Positions 34,760-47,253 of a DNA stretch of 64,000 nt are shown piece after piece (within the stretch, counting starts at the first letter, position 1; each line of letters starts with the position of its first letter). The stretch covers positions 48,419,636 through 48,483,635 of the forward strand of contig NC_134017.1 of NCBI RefSeq assembly GCF_040712315.1. Reading direction: 5' to 3'. The stretch comes from Castanea sativa (Eukaryota > Streptophyta > Magnoliopsida > Fagales > Fagaceae). Position numbers and translations under genes: made by a program. The notes under the pieces were generated by a model, which was not told the DNA's origin, did no database searches, and was given only the letters and a program-made list of their open reading frames with translations.

Positions 34760-34960
34760 CCTTTCAGTGGAAAGGGGGTCCATGAAGGCTATAGTAGAAT
34801 TGATGAGGAGGATCGAGAGGGAATGATCCAGAGCATATGCCAATCTATTTCCATGGAATATCCATATCTAATGTGCGGATCACACAGAATAAAAGGCTGG
34901 CCGTGGAATTTTTGGCCAAACGCAGAACTGAATGGTGGCAATGGGTGTGCTAACTGCTAA
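34760..34960 (+). pseudogene. Unidentified exon-like conserved fragment, copy C
   Basis: Same wording as copy B: GKGVHEGYSRIDEEDREGM, ISMEYPYLMCGSH, RIKGWPWNFW. A 5-base insertion relative to B near 34955 (GCTAACTGCTAAG) brings in a stop. Family not recognised. Confidence 0.45.
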
Positions 34961-35145
34961 GAGGGTAGAGAAGAATAACAGGCAATTCTCCTAAGGCAGT
35001 AATGTTGTGTGCATTTGCATGCATGAGTGCCAATTCCTGCCAAAGGAGAATTGCCCTGCCATTCTACTACTACTACATTTGTTCCATTTCACTACTTAAT
35101 TTCCCATGCACCAGCACTACGTTCTTTCTTGATTTGTATGGTAAT

Positions 35146-35147
<2 letters not shown>

Positions 35148-35195
<48 letters not shown>
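35148..35195. repeat. (GT)n microsatellite replacing (CT)n
   Basis: About 24 TG units after GGTAATCTC; the paralogous sites at 2660, 25854 and 44381 are (CT)n. The identical flanks (GATTTGTATGGTAATCTC and AATGAATATGGCAATGC) show positional homology. Confidence 0.95.
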
Positions 35196-35197
<2 letters not shown>

Positions 35198-35489
35198 AAA
35201 TAATGAATATGGCAATGCCCATTTGGTTTCATATATTAACTTTTTTGCTTTGTGTTGAAAATGATCCTTTCATTGTTCATTCTCAGTCAAAGAAGGTGTA
35301 GAAGTAGCGATGAGCTACTTGGAGAAAGTCCACACAAGAGCTTCCTACAAAAGAAAACTGTTTGTAGTAAATACTTCATAATGGCAAAAGTATTCTGTTT
35401 TTCAGTTACTCCATCCATAATAGAAATACTAGGAGTTGGAGGTCCCTTTATGCAAGGTTCTTTCAAGCTTAAGGCTATTATTAATTATT

Positions 35490-35930
35490 ATTATTATTAT
35501 TTTGGTTAAAAGGAACTTGCATTAAACAACTAACAAGCCAAAGGAGGCAGAGTATTGGCAACACGCCTTAAGTACTATAGACCATTAATATCCGAATTAA
35601 CAAAGCAAACAAATTCAAGGGAAGGGGGTTCATTAAAGATTACAGAATCCAGTTGTTGAGTGCATCCCTTCTTCGCAAGCCCATCAGCTCATTGATTTGC
35701 TTTCCTAAAAGCATGATCCACCTTGACTTGACGAAACTTGCTTAGGAGGCACCTGCAATCATTCAAGAGGGAGGAGTAAGCTCCTACAACATTTGAGTTA
35801 GCAAGCACAAGGTCAGCAACTATCTTAGCATCAAGTTCTACTTCAAGACAGCTAATTCCCATCTGTAATGCCATCAAAAGCCCATCCCTCAAGGCCCAGA
35901 ATTCAGCTATAACGCTTGTAGGGAGACCTA
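35490..35930 (-). mobile_element. 3' end of a LINE with RNase H domain
   Basis: An insertion relative to B (26355-26385). On the minus strand a broken frame (about 35920-35600) holds EFWALRDGLLMALQMG, VELDAKIVADLV (RNase H Asp) and a RKANQ-stop-ADGLAKKG block, the RVT_3/RNase H end of plant L1 elements. The minus-strand 3' end reads TTCCTTTTAACCAAAAT followed by (AAT)n, a usual LINE tail. A clean TSD is not visible; about 8 target bases seem lost. Different family from the LINE at 3642. Confidence 0.8.
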
Positions 35931-36833
35931 TAGAGGGAATTGTCCTAGGTTTTTCAACCTCAAATTTGCCAACATCGCCGTATTAGGAAGTGCCACTAAT
36001 ACTACTAAATAGATATCATTTTCAAAACTTGTTAACAAGTTAACATGTGATTAGAGTAGCTTTACTTTTATGTAAATTTACTACCAATATCACTTATGCA
36101 CTAAGGACAATATATCACTTTGAAAATTGTGTAAAGTTCTATCCCATTAGATTTATTGTTCTTGCCAATAAGTACCCTAAATACACTTGTTAAAGTGTAT
36201 TTAATATTTCATTAGATATTATTTTTATACATTTTCAAAATAAAATAAAATAAACTTGTGGAGAAATATTAGAAAATGATATACAATAATCACAATTCTT
36301 GTGGTTATAATAAATCACTGAATTATGGATAAGTGTATTTTTATTTTATTTTATATTTTTAAAAATAATTATACATTATATGACTTATGCATTCCTACTT
36401 GATCTAGACAATTCTTGACCCGCCAATAAACTTCCCATGTTCTCAAGTCTCAACCCTCTCTGTTTTTATTTTACCATAACAACCTGCAACGATTTTATAT
36501 ATTTTTGAGTGGTGTCAATGACGTTATAAATTTTATTAAATATGTTTTATATTACAAAAGTGATGTGCAGCTGATAACAAAAAAGTAATTCAGATCTTTA
36601 TTTAGAATATTTTTCAAATGAACAAATCACATATTTATTGTCAAACCAGTTTGTGGATTTCATTGCATAAATTTTGTAATAGCTTTAAAATTTTCTTAAA
36701 TCTTTATCATCAGCAACTATTTTGGTACTTACTTGAATACAAATTGACAACATGAGTTTAGAATGTTTTCTAAAAGTTCAAAATACCTCCAAGATTTTAA
36801 AAATAAAGAAAATTTCAGTTGCAACAATAGCAT

Positions 36834-37067
36834 AAAAAAAAAAAAAAAAAAAACTCCATTGTACATCCCCATTTTAGATATACTTATTATTTTCTGTGTC
36901 ATAAGATGAAAGATTCTCAAATATTGATGAAATTGAAGAAAAAAAAATTGACGCGGAAAGTGAATTGAGATAAGCAAGGATGAAAGGAAAGCAATTGAGT
37001 GAAATCCAACTCCTGAGAGATTGTGTGAATCTAATCTATACATGGGTGATATATATGTATATATATA

Positions 37068-37114
<47 letters not shown>

Positions 37115-37135
37115 AGAATAAAAATTTAAAAACCA
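36834..37135. other. Poly-A run and (AT)n in segment C
   Basis: Poly-A at 36834-36853 and (AT)n at 37055-37111. The minus-strand frame across this stretch (36729-37136) is made by the repeats and is not a gene. Confidence 0.7.
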
Positions 37136-38061
37136 TTTTTAAATAAATCCTCTAATTGTTACAGTAGAGCAGTAACAAGCAACTAACAGACCGACCAATT
37201 TAGCTAATTTAACAACTTTGATAACAATATGTTACTCTGCAACAATCTTATCTAATACACACTTGTTTCATTGAAGAATTGACAATAACTTCATAAAAAT
37301 CTTTTTTTTATTATTATTATTATTATTTAAATATAATAGAATTTCAACTTATAACATTCACTTTATGAAACTAATTTTTTTATTTTTACGTAAAGATACA
37401 AATAGATTTTTAGTATTAAAAAAATAAATTTTTTTAAAAAATGAAACTAATACAAGAATAGAAATAAAGACTATAGTTTATTCATAAAAATATTCAAAGA
37501 CTGATCAATTCATCATTGATTGATAAGAATAACTATTTGCTTCACATCATTGATAATTTTAGTTGGAAAACATAGGTTTCTTTTTTAAAATAAAAATTTG
37601 AGTTATTTTAAGCCCTTAAGAAAATTAAAACATTTGTAGAAACGTATTATGACTATGAAGTTAAAGTCTTGAGATTTTGATAGAGAATGTGAATTTCCAC
37701 CAAATGGATCTAAAGAATTTTATAAAGCAAAAGGAATTTATTTATTGTTTTATCAATTTTAAGGTTCTCATAATAAAATGGTGTAATTGAAAGAATTAAG
37801 AAATCAATTAATTTCTAACAGGATAAAGTTTAGTTACAAAATTGATTATAGCTTAAGACAAACCTTACTCAATAAAATATACATTACAACATATTATGAA
37901 AATCTAACAACTTAATTGTATGCACTTTATGCTTTTAATACAAATGTAAAATTGTGTATCAATTAGATATTATTTATTACATTATCTATAAGCTTATATT
38001 TTATGAATAATTTTAAACAACAAAAACTGGAAATTTAAAAAAATATTATTGATGACATAGC

Positions 38062-38644
38062 TAGGGGTGTCCACGGGTCGGGCTGGGTCGGTTTTCGACC
38101 CAGCCCGAACCCGACCCGTCGGCGGCGGGTGGACAGAAAAGTGACCCGAAACTGACCGCCGGCATCAATCGGTCAGGTCGGTTTTGGGTTCGGGTGAAGA
38201 TCGGGTCTGTTCGGGTGGAGATCGGGTTGTCGTCGGAGCTACAAAATCATCGCCGGAATCTGCAAATCATCACCGGAATCTGCAAATCATCGCCGAAATA
38301 TGTAAAAACTCACCAAATCTGCATCAAAATCGCCGAAATTTACACCAAAATCACTGAAATCTGCTGGGAATGGCTGGATCTGGCTAGATCTCACCAAATA
38401 TGGTTGTGAACTCGTTGGATCTCCTCGGATTTGAGCGCGATTTCGCCGAACTTGTATAGAACCTTCTTCGGGTCGGGTGGCTCGGGTTTTGGAGAAGAAA
38501 ACCCGCCACTCGACTCGCTGGCGTCGGGCTTTGGGTGCGGAAACCCGAAACCGACCTACAAGAGCGTCGGTTCGGGTTGAGCTCGGGTGGAGATCGGGCG
38601 GGTTGGTCGGTCCAGCGGGTCACGGTCGGGTCTGGACACCCCTA
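38062..38644. mobile_element. hAT-type MITE, TAGGGGTGTCCA ends
   Basis: A perfect 12-bp inverted repeat, TAGGGGTGTCCA, and a perfect 8-bp TSD, GACATAGC (38054-38061 and 38645-38652). 583 bp. Both ends are rich in GGGTCGG/CGACCC, giving a locally high GC and CpG content against the AT-rich surroundings; the middle repeats CGGAATCTGCAAATCAT. No transposase. Confidence 0.92.
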
Positions 38645-38976
38645 GACATAGCTATTGATTTTTAATTTTCTAGAAATTTTACAAGCATAGAGAATATAAG
38701 AAGAAGATATAATTTAATGGTAGATTTATCAAAATTCACCTCTAATAAAAAGATATTAAGTAAAGCATATAAGAGTTTGGATACAAAAATTTAGTAGAAG
38801 CATTTGATTATATATTATTTTTAATTGTTTAGTTGTTCAATCGTTTTCTGAGAAGGAGTTTACAAGAAAGAAGTCACAATTTCAGAGAAGAAACCTAGTA
38901 TTTGTTGAATCTCCAACATCCTTTATAGCCGCAACATAATCTAATGGCCAAGAAGTTTACACCACTCGTTCACACC

Positions 38977-39090
<114 letters not shown>

Positions 39091-39282
39091 GGTCCCAAAG
39101 GCCTAAAATTCTTACAAATAGATTAGAGCTGAATTTGATTGTCGGCAAAATAATTTTAAACCAGAATTGTCTGGGTCGGAATTCCACCTCACATTCTGGT
39201 TTTTGGGTTATGTTTCAATTGTGGAAAAGTGGTAGAAAATTTGTTAAAACTGGTCCAATTGTTACAGGGTACATTTCTTTTA

Positions 39283-40223
39283 GGCAAAAATGCAAAACTG
39301 ACCTTCTAACTTTCACTATTTTTCATTTGAGTCCTCTAACTTTTAGTTTTGTCAATTCAGTCATCTAACTTTCAATTTTTGTCAATTCAATGCTCCGTTA
39401 TAAGTCAGTTAGTGCTGTCGTTAAATATACTTGAAACAACGCCGTTTTGCTTCTTTTTTTTTAATAAATTTCTAATTAAAAGGAAATAAGAAGAATCTAA
39501 AAAAAAAACCTCATCGTTCTCCTTCCCCTAAATCAAAACAAAGAAATCAAAGACACAGACGGCGAATTCGATCTCATTTTTCGCTCTTTGGGCCTTTCCA
39601 AGACGCACCAAAAACTGGAAAAAAAATCCAAATAGATGGGAAAAAGTAATTTCGTAAGGACTCATTTTGATCGGCTCCGGCAGGTCTGCAACCCGGTTAG
39701 ATTCAGGCCTCACTGTCACATCGCTCAATTCGTAAGGCTCCAGTACCCTTCCGCTTGACTTCTTTGGCTAAGATAACCTCTTCGGATTCTCCTCCTCGCT
39801 ACGAGGCCGGTTGTAGTGATTAATGGCAAAGACGACTGCGAGGCTCCTTGTTAGAGTTAAGATCCCAACACCGCAGCACGCGAGTGGTGGTGGTGGTGTG
39901 GTGTCTGGTGGTGGCAGAGGTTGGGGTGGTGGTGGTGGTGATGATGGAGTGAAAGGGGGCGATGGGTGCAAAGTGGGAATGGAGGAAAACAATGCCTTTT
40001 TTTTTTCATATTTTTCTTACTTTCTTTTAATTCTAAATTTATATATATAAACATTACAAAACTATGTAATTTCTTGGGTTCTGACGACAACCACTAACTA
40101 AGTTGTAATGGAACCCTGAATTGACAAAAATTGAAAGTTAAAGGACTAAATTAACAAAATTGAAAATTAGAGGACTGAAATGAAAAATGGTGAAAGTTAG
40201 AGGGTCACTTTTGCATTTTTACC
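39283..40223. mobile_element. Mutator-like element with long TIRs, possible Pack-MULE
   Basis: A 9-bp TSD, TTTCTTTTA, is at 39274-39282 and 40224-40232; A has the empty site at 8839-8849. The inverted ends are over 100 bp: GGCAAAAATGCAAAACTGACC against GGTAAAAATGCAAAAGTGACC, continuing through CTAACTTTCAC and TTTTTCATTT. The interior (about 39530-39990) is clearly richer in G+C and has a GGTGGTGGTGG tract, as expected for captured genic DNA. No transposase and no recognised gene. Confidence 0.88.
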
Positions 40224-40583
40224 TTTCTTTTATGTTAGAATTGTTTTATGAAAATAATTATCTAACTAAAATTAAGTTAAATGTAACTTGTTATTAGAAA
40301 TTTCAGATCTATGTAATTAGAAATTGTCTTTTACATGTATATTGCTTTTATATCTCCCTATTTACATGAATGTGAAACTATATGTATTTGAAATAAGAAT
40401 TTTCATGTAAAATTAAATATTAATTAAAAAAAGAAAATTTTGGAACCATTGTTATTGGGAAAAAATGAAGTTCACAATAACTCATAGCCAACCGCAATTA
40501 CATTTAGTATAATTTGTTTTTGAAACAAAAATTTAACATAATACCAAACCCAATTTTTTAAGATTACAAATCAAAGATTTTTA

Positions 40584-40738
40584 TTACCACGCATTCTTAA
40601 CGTAATGGTCACTCCACGAGTACAAAGTTCTTATGAGGTGAAGGGTAAGGGTTGGAGTTCAAGTCTACAAGATGTAATTTTATACACATATACAATTAAA
40701 TTGGGCTAAAGTAGAATTTCTATCTTGTATTAAAAAAA
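40584..40738 (+). mobile_element. tRNA-derived SINE, same family as 26049
   Basis: Contains AATGGTCACTCCACGAGTAC, GGAGTTCAAGTCT (box B-like) and GGGCTAAAGTAGAATTTCTATC before an A-rich tail. Segment A lacks it. The flanks are too diverged to fix a TSD. Confidence 0.65.
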
Positions 40739-41039
40739 ACTACAAAGTTTTCTATTTTCTCAAAAAAAAAAGGTCAAGATTTTCTACAATTTATGGTCAC
40801 TAATAAGAGTGATAGTTTTATAATAAGAGTGATAATTTATATATATATATATATACACACACACACTTTGTAGTCAATTATTCACAGTTTGTCACGTCAA
40901 AGTTATGGCAAAGAAGTTTTAAATAATTTGTGATCTTAAAACTACTCATTTAGAAATCCAACCTTATAAGTAAAATATGCAAGTTTACATTTCAAACCAA
41001 GAAAAATAAAAATACTCAAGTTTTCAAAATTTCTTTCAT

Positions 41040-41195
41040 CGGCATGATGGTTACTCCACAAGTATAAAGTTTATGTAAGGTGGGGGAGATAAGAGTCGGG
41101 GTTCAAGACTCTAAAAGAAAATTTCAAACACATGCACACTTAGATTATATCAAAGTAGAATTTATATTTTGTATAAAAATAATATAAAAAAAACC
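41040..41195 (+). mobile_element. tRNA-derived SINE, same family
   Basis: Flanked by TCTTTCAT (41032-41039 and 41196-41203). The A copy reads straight through (TTTCTTTCATTAATTAG near 9795). Internal GATGGTTACTCCAC and GGGGTTCAAGACTC are the promoter-like boxes. Confidence 0.8.
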
Positions 41196-42765
41196 TCTTT
41201 CATTAATATGTTTAAACTTTAGGATATAGATTAATTGACTTTTTAAATCATATTATATTCGGAAATATGTCAATAGTATATCTATTGTTATTTTAAAAAA
41301 TTCCTATATATTGTTTTGGAACATCCTAAAATATAATAGAAGACCAACAAATTTGGAGTACCTTTAACATTTTTCTATAGGATGATGTTAGAAACTAAGA
41401 GGAAAATAGAAGGACACCCAAAGTGGGCATGTCCCTCTGTTTACCTCACCAAGAGTAACATCCAGGAGTTACAAAGTAATGACTTGAACCGTTACTCTAC
41501 CCTAGTATGTGCCCACTATCACACAATATTAATAGAGTGTTGTGTATATAAACATGACAAGTGGTACCCACTAAATAGAGAATGCAATATGTATTTCTCA
41601 TAGTGTTTACGGGTTGTCATGAGGATTTTAGGTTGTGGATTATGTTTGCATCACTCTAATAGTGTGTAACACCATCGAAGAAACGTTTTATTCGTAGGTT
41701 GTACAAATTGGAATTTAAAATGAGTTTGAATTGCTGATTTGCATGGAGGTTGGCTTTGGACAGCATAGAACAATCTTAAAGCTCTTGTGTGATCATTGGT
41801 TTAGGTCAAAAAACCGATTATTAAAATTTCGCTTCAAAGTCTGTTTCTTATAGATGAAGTACAAAAATATGCATATAAAGTCAATATGAAGAGTTTCTTA
41901 AAGTTATGAAATAAATGTGAGAATTCGAAGGGTACATGCATGGTGTAGTACGTACTGCACCCATAATCGTCATTCCAAAGCAAAAAGAAGAAATACAATA
42001 TAAAGAAATTCATATATTTCTCCTCTCTCTCTCCGTTCTCTCCTCTATTGTAAGTGTAATAAATTCAACTTCTAATAGCATATCCTGTGGATCAATCCCT
42101 TTTGTGTACATGAAGTTTATTTGTCAATTTATTCCATTTCTAATTTCTCCACATGGAAATTTGACTCTAACATATAGAGATACTATTTAACCCCCAAAAA
42201 ATAAATTTGTAGTTTTGAATCGAACCATGTTATATAAAATATTCTTCAAATTCCTTACTTTATGGGATTTCCACTCTTACATTACATGTGACCCTAAGGG
42301 AGAAATTAAAAATAGAAAAAAGAGGAGAGCAAGCATGGATTGATGCTTCAAGATGGGATATATATTTATCTTCCATGTGTAACATGACTGTTTACATTCT
42401 AGCAAGTGGACCCAAAAGTTGATTTTATATATGTATGCAGAAACTCGATGCAGTATTTACATATGGGTTCTATGCTTGAATTATGACATGATATTGCCGT
42501 GTGGAGACTGGAGAGTGGTGGATATTGACTTTTCGAATGCATGTGTTATTTGAGGATATTTGTTTATAACCGGGCAAATGCACTAAATTTTTATGTAAAA
42601 TACTTTTTATTTAGTTTTTAGCATCTCTTTAAATCTCAGAATGTTAAAAGCATTATTAAAATTACATAATGCCACTTCAATCTAGAACAAAAAATATTTA
42701 TAATAAGGAAAAAAATTAGCAACAATTCCCATTCTATGTTCAAAAATTTGAACTTAGGGTGGAAA

Positions 42766-43284
42766 TTGTTGTTGAAATTTACTTGTAATGAGTGAGAGTG
42801 GGGTGCTTGTGTAGCCATTAATCAGTGGGTGGGGTGGGGTGGCGGTGTGTGTGGCAATTAATTTTTAACTTAAAATATCTAATTAAGGAAAATAATAATA
42901 GAAATGATAAAAGGTTTAAAATTAAAATGATTTCATAAATTTGAGATTTTAATTGAGAAATTAAAAGCCTGAGTCCTAATCTAAAACAGGGAATAAAGTG
43001 GAATTGTTATTTTTTAAATGTCCTATTATATTTAATCCCCACCTCCCCTTTCCACTAACAACCAAACAATAAGGTGAATATATATTCCTCTCTTTCCTTT
43101 CATCGTTTAAAAATAGCATAGATAACTCTTGCTTTCTCACTTCATGCTTTCTCCTTATTATCATATATCCTCTTCTTATGAAGTCCCAACATATCTTATC
43201 CTCTTCCATTAAAAATAAAAGATCCAAATGGGTGGGAGTAACCCTCAGCACTTCTCAATGTGCATGTGAGAGGGGAAAAAAAAA
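42766..43284. other. AT-rich spacer
   Basis: No gene; a short G-rich stretch GGGTGGGGTGGGGTGGCGG lies at 42825-42845. Confidence 0.5.
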
Positions 43285-43361
43285 AGCTTTTCAAATTACG
43301 CTAAGTCATTTCGCTCCGTGAACACGATATTATTCTTACTCCAGATTGACTTTTTAAGTTA

Positions 43362-43387
43362 CGGCCGGGTTTGTGCATACCCGGCCG
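43362..43387. other. GC-rich hairpin in segment D
   Basis: CGGCCGGGT and ACCCGGCCG are perfect 9-bp arms around an 8-base loop. Segment B has no such palindrome at this place (near 21760). Confidence 0.7.
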
Positions 43388-43955
43388 TTATTTAAAAGTG
43401 GCAATCTCATATCAAGCAGAGAAAAAGGTAATTGAATCCTTCTCAACATTTTCACACAAACACCAAACAAGTGGTTCAACTTTGGCTGAAGATTAATGCA
43501 GGACCACATGATGAGGGAGAAAAGATTGGACAGAAACAGCTTGGAAAAGGGAAGATCCAATGGCATGTTCTCATAATTTTGTTTGAATATGCAAATATCC
43601 TCACTGATCTGGAAAAATAAATAAAATGAAAAAAAAAAACATATTCCCGTAGTCAATTTTGTTCTAGTATCTGCATTATATCTAGCCACTATTACCACAC
43701 GCACTTGCCTTAATTAGTTTGTATTTCATTTAATATGTTGTTATAACAAGATAGCCGGCATATATTTCTACATAGTAACATGTTGAGTAGGATGTGTTAG
43801 GAATGAATTTTTTTTAAATGAATGTTACCTTAAAAAGAAAATGGATGTATTAGGAATAATGGTTAAATTATATCGAAATTAGATGGAAGAAATAAATTAT
43901 TGATTTAGCTTCATGACAAAACTTTTCCTGAAAATCCCCATGTCTGTTTGATCAT

Positions 43956-44180
43956 TTGCTCTTAAACAGGTCTAAAAGGTATGGAATGAAAAAGATTGCT
44001 GAAAGAAAAGTTCTTTCCAAGGAAAGGGTCCATGATGGATACATTAGAAGTGAAGAGGAGGATCGAGAGGGAATGATCCAGAGCATATGCCAATCTATTT
44101 CCATGGAATATCCATACCTATTGTGCGGATCACACAGAATAAAAAGCGGCCATGGATGTTTTGGCAAAACACAAAACTGA
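43956..44180 (+). pseudogene. Unidentified exon-like conserved fragment, copy D
   Basis: Open for 74 codons with MKKIAERKVLSKERVHDGY, EEEDREGMIQSICQSISMEY and PYLLCGSHRIK. A one-base deletion after HRIK (near 44140) shifts the frame compared with B and C. Family not recognised. Confidence 0.45.
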
Positions 44181-44700
44181 ATGGTGGCAATGGATGTGTT
44201 AGGAGGGTAGAGAAGAATAACAGGGCGATTCTCTTAGGGCAGAAATGTTGTGTGCATTTGCATGCATGAGTGTCGATTTCTGCCAAAGGAGAATTGCCCT
44301 GCCATTCTACTACTACATTTGTTTCATTTCAATACTTAATTACCCATACATGCACTACGTTCTTTCTTGATTTGTATGGTAATCTCTCTCTCTCTCTCTC
44401 TCTCTCTAAAGAATGAATATGGCAATGCCTTTCTTGTTTCATGTATTGACTTCTTTGCTTTGTGTCTAAAATGATCCTTTCATTATTCATTCGCAGTCAA
44501 AGATTTCCTTACAAAAGAAACCGGTTTGAAGTAAATACTTCATAATGACAGAAGTATTCTGTAACTCTTTGTAAATTGTGTACAACAATTTTGTGTATCT
44601 ACCTTTCTTTGCAAAGGAGTACAACCTTTCCAATTTTTATGTATCTATAATTTAAATTTGCGTTGCAAGTATAATGTGAATATATGAAGGTCCTATTAAT

Positions 44701-44892
44701 TTTTTTTTTTTTTATAAACAAGATAGAAATTCTACTCTTGCCTAATTTAAATATATATATGTGTGAAGTTCCTTTCTGGAAACTTGAACTTATCCGACCC
44801 TAACTTAAACTCCGACCCTTACGTTATCCCCCACACCTCGCAAGTACTTAAACTTGTGGAGCGATCATCGCGTCAAGGATGCACGGTGGTAA
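44701..44892 (-). mobile_element. tRNA-derived SINE, reversed copy
   Basis: TSD TCCTATTAAT at 44691-44700 and 44893-44902. The minus strand has GTGCATCCTTGACGCGATG, ATCGCTCCACAAG and a poly(A) tail (poly-T at 44701-44714). Copies B and C lack it. Confidence 0.82.
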
Positions 44893-45134
44893 TCCTATTA
44901 ATTATTCAATATTGAGGGAGTTGTTATCTTAGGTTTATCAACCTCAAATTTGCCAACATTTCTGTTAATGCCACCTTTACATATCCTTTTTAAACTTTTT
45001 AAAGCATTAACATGTGATTGAAGGAACTTTATTTTTATATAAATTCATTATTATTATCAATAATTCTAATCACAATATATCACTTGAAGGATTATAATAT
45101 TATATATGACTAGACCTATTGTCCTTGCTAACAA

Positions 45135-45290
45135 GTGCCTTAGGGTTCATTTGGTTGGAAGGGTGGAAAAGTAGGAGGATAGAAAAGATTTTAATTTCTC
45201 TGTATTTTGTTTTGGTAGGAGTGGAAAAATGGAGGGGTGGAAAAAGTAAGTTTGTATAAATCTACTCATTTACCCTTGTTAAAAAAAAAA
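45135..45290. mobile_element. Fragment resembling the end of a MITE
   Basis: GGGTTCATTTGGTTGGAAGGG and two GTGGAAAAxTxGGAGG motifs are usual in plant MITE termini. The other end was not found; the flank to 45506 is A-rich. Confidence 0.3.
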
Positions 45291-45506
45291 AAAGTCAATC
45301 ACCCATATTTATTAAAAAATAAAAATCATGTCTAGAAAAAAAAATTCATATCTAATTAAAAAAAAACAAACAAACAAACAAAGCATCATGACTAAGGCCC
45401 TAGGAAATCAAAAGAAAAAAGGAAAAAAGTAAAGAAAAAAGAGGTAGCGTCCTAGGAAAGAAAAAATCTAATAATAAAAGAAAAGAAGAGGCAAATGTCT
45501 AGGAAA

Positions 45507-45606
45507 CAAGGGAGTCAATATCGTACCGAAGGCTGTACCAGTTTGACTAGTGGAACAATATATTTCGGTACTGGTCAATACCTGTGTACCGTTTTGGGTT
45601 TACCGT

Positions 45607-45649
<43 letters not shown>

Positions 45650-46032
45650 TATAATAAATATAAAAGTTTGCCATAAAAAATTACCTCAATTCAGAACAAA
45701 TTAGTCATGATTTTAGACTTTAACATCAATTAAAGAAAAACACAATATAAAAAATAGAAAGCTTAATTGTTCATTGCATACTAAGAAAACAAATAATACT
45801 AATAAATTAATGTAAATAAGTTATCATTATGCCCTTACAAAAATTCAAAAATTACAAAACAATAAATCTATACCAACAGGTACGCCCGATACCGGCCAGT
45901 ATTGCCTAAAATTGGTTGGTATGGCCGGTATCTAAACCTTTATAAAACATTGACATTTCGATACCGGTATATGTACCGGTACGGTACATATGGGCCAGTA
46001 CGGCTGGTACCGATACGGTATCAACTACCTTG
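45507..46032 (+). mobile_element. hAT-type MITE, GGTACCGG-rich ends, copy 2
   Basis: Same family as 512-1114, in opposite orientation. Ends CAAGGGAGTCAATATCGTACC and, on the other strand, CAAGGTAGTTGATACCGTATC. Flanks CTAGGAAA (45499) and CTTAGAAA (46033) are an 8-bp TSD with two changes. A (GT)n tract at 45616-45647 replaces the (TA)n of copy 1. Confidence 0.82.
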
Positions 46033-46351
46033 CTTAGAAAGCAAAAGCTTAAAAAACGAAAAAAAAAATGAGGCAACTCAACAAAACCCAAGTGCACTGC
46101 ACATGGGCAATCTCGTCTTTTACCTATTAGACTTCCTCCCACCCAGTTTTCTCCCCATTTTGGAGAGAAAACTTTTTGGTCAATCAACTAATGAGTAACC
46201 TCGTTCATATGTATGGGTACAATTAAAAATAATCACAATTTTACAATTAAAATTATACCTCTTTTTAGAAGAGGTTCAAATTATACATTGTATTAGTTTA
46301 TACATTTTTTAAACCATACATTTCTAAAATCTATAATGGTTTCTCATTTTA

Positions 46352-46361
46352 TATATATATA

Positions 46362-46428
<67 letters not shown>
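46352..46428. repeat. (AT)n microsatellite
   Basis: Long pure TA tract with one TTTA break. Confidence 0.9.
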
Positions 46429-46431
<3 letters not shown>

Positions 46432-46954
46432 ATTATATGAACATGTGATGCAAAATTGGACTCCAATTGAAATTCAATTTAAAATCTAATTGGATTTGGA
46501 CCTTTTTATTTGTACACTCAAAAATTAACTCGGAACAAAAATTAAAAATTAGATGAGACACATGGTACAAAATTGAGAAGCCAATTAAAATCTAATTGGA
46601 TTTTCTCTAAGTTTTGGTTTTAAATATATATAGATGGATTATGATAGGTGCATTTTTTTTTTTAAGATTGTATATTATAACTTGTAATTGAATATTTAAT
46701 TAACTTGTTGCCATACAAATACAAATTAACACTTTAAAAATATGAAGTATGCATCCCTTCTTGAACACCATTGCAAGAGAAGTATCAACCCCAAGTAGGG
46801 ATGCCAAATGGGCGGGTTGCGTCATAAATGGGTTGGGAGTGTAATTACCCATTTATCCATCTGACTCGTTTATGTATAAATTAATTATTCATTACCAACC
46901 CAACTCATATAATTAGTAACCCACCTATTTAACCCAATATGACCCACATACCTC

Positions 46955-47250
46955 TAAAAGCTAAAAATGACCAAAATACCCCCAGAATCTAAAAAATGAC
47001 CGAAATACCCCCTAAAACTAAAAAATAATCAAAATACCCCCGAATCTTAAAAATGATCGAAATACCCCCGAAACCTAAAAGATGACCAAAATACCCCCCA
47101 AAACTTAAAAATGATCGAAATACACCCGAAACCTAAAAAATTACCAAAATTTAAACCTATAAATTACTAAAATACCCCCTAAACCTAAAAAATGACCAAA
47201 ATACCTCCGAAACCTAAAAAATGACTGAAAAACCACCGAAACTTAGAAAA
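46955..47250 (+). repeat. ~30-bp minisatellite, left arm
   Basis: About ten diverged units built on CCGAAACCTAAAAAATGACC + AAAATACCCC. The same units continue at 48185-48316 and 59361-59530 after the nested insertions. Confidence 0.9.
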
Positions 47251-47253
47251 TGA

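Larger units (their letters stand above)
43285..46795. repeat. Repeated genomic segment, copy D
   Basis: Matches B from 21690 (AAGTGGCAATCTCA...AAGCAGA) and keeps the site into which the Copia element inserted in B. It continues to the CT tract (44381-44408), and its end (46680-46795) matches A near 2810-2895 (CTTGAACACCATTG). The foldback-like element interrupts it at 46796, and X2 continues after 60298. Confidence 0.75.

Noticed and set aside
36729..37136. 135-codon minus-strand frame with YIYIYI
   Set aside because: Made by the (AT)n and poly-A tracts; the corresponding frame is broken in segment B.
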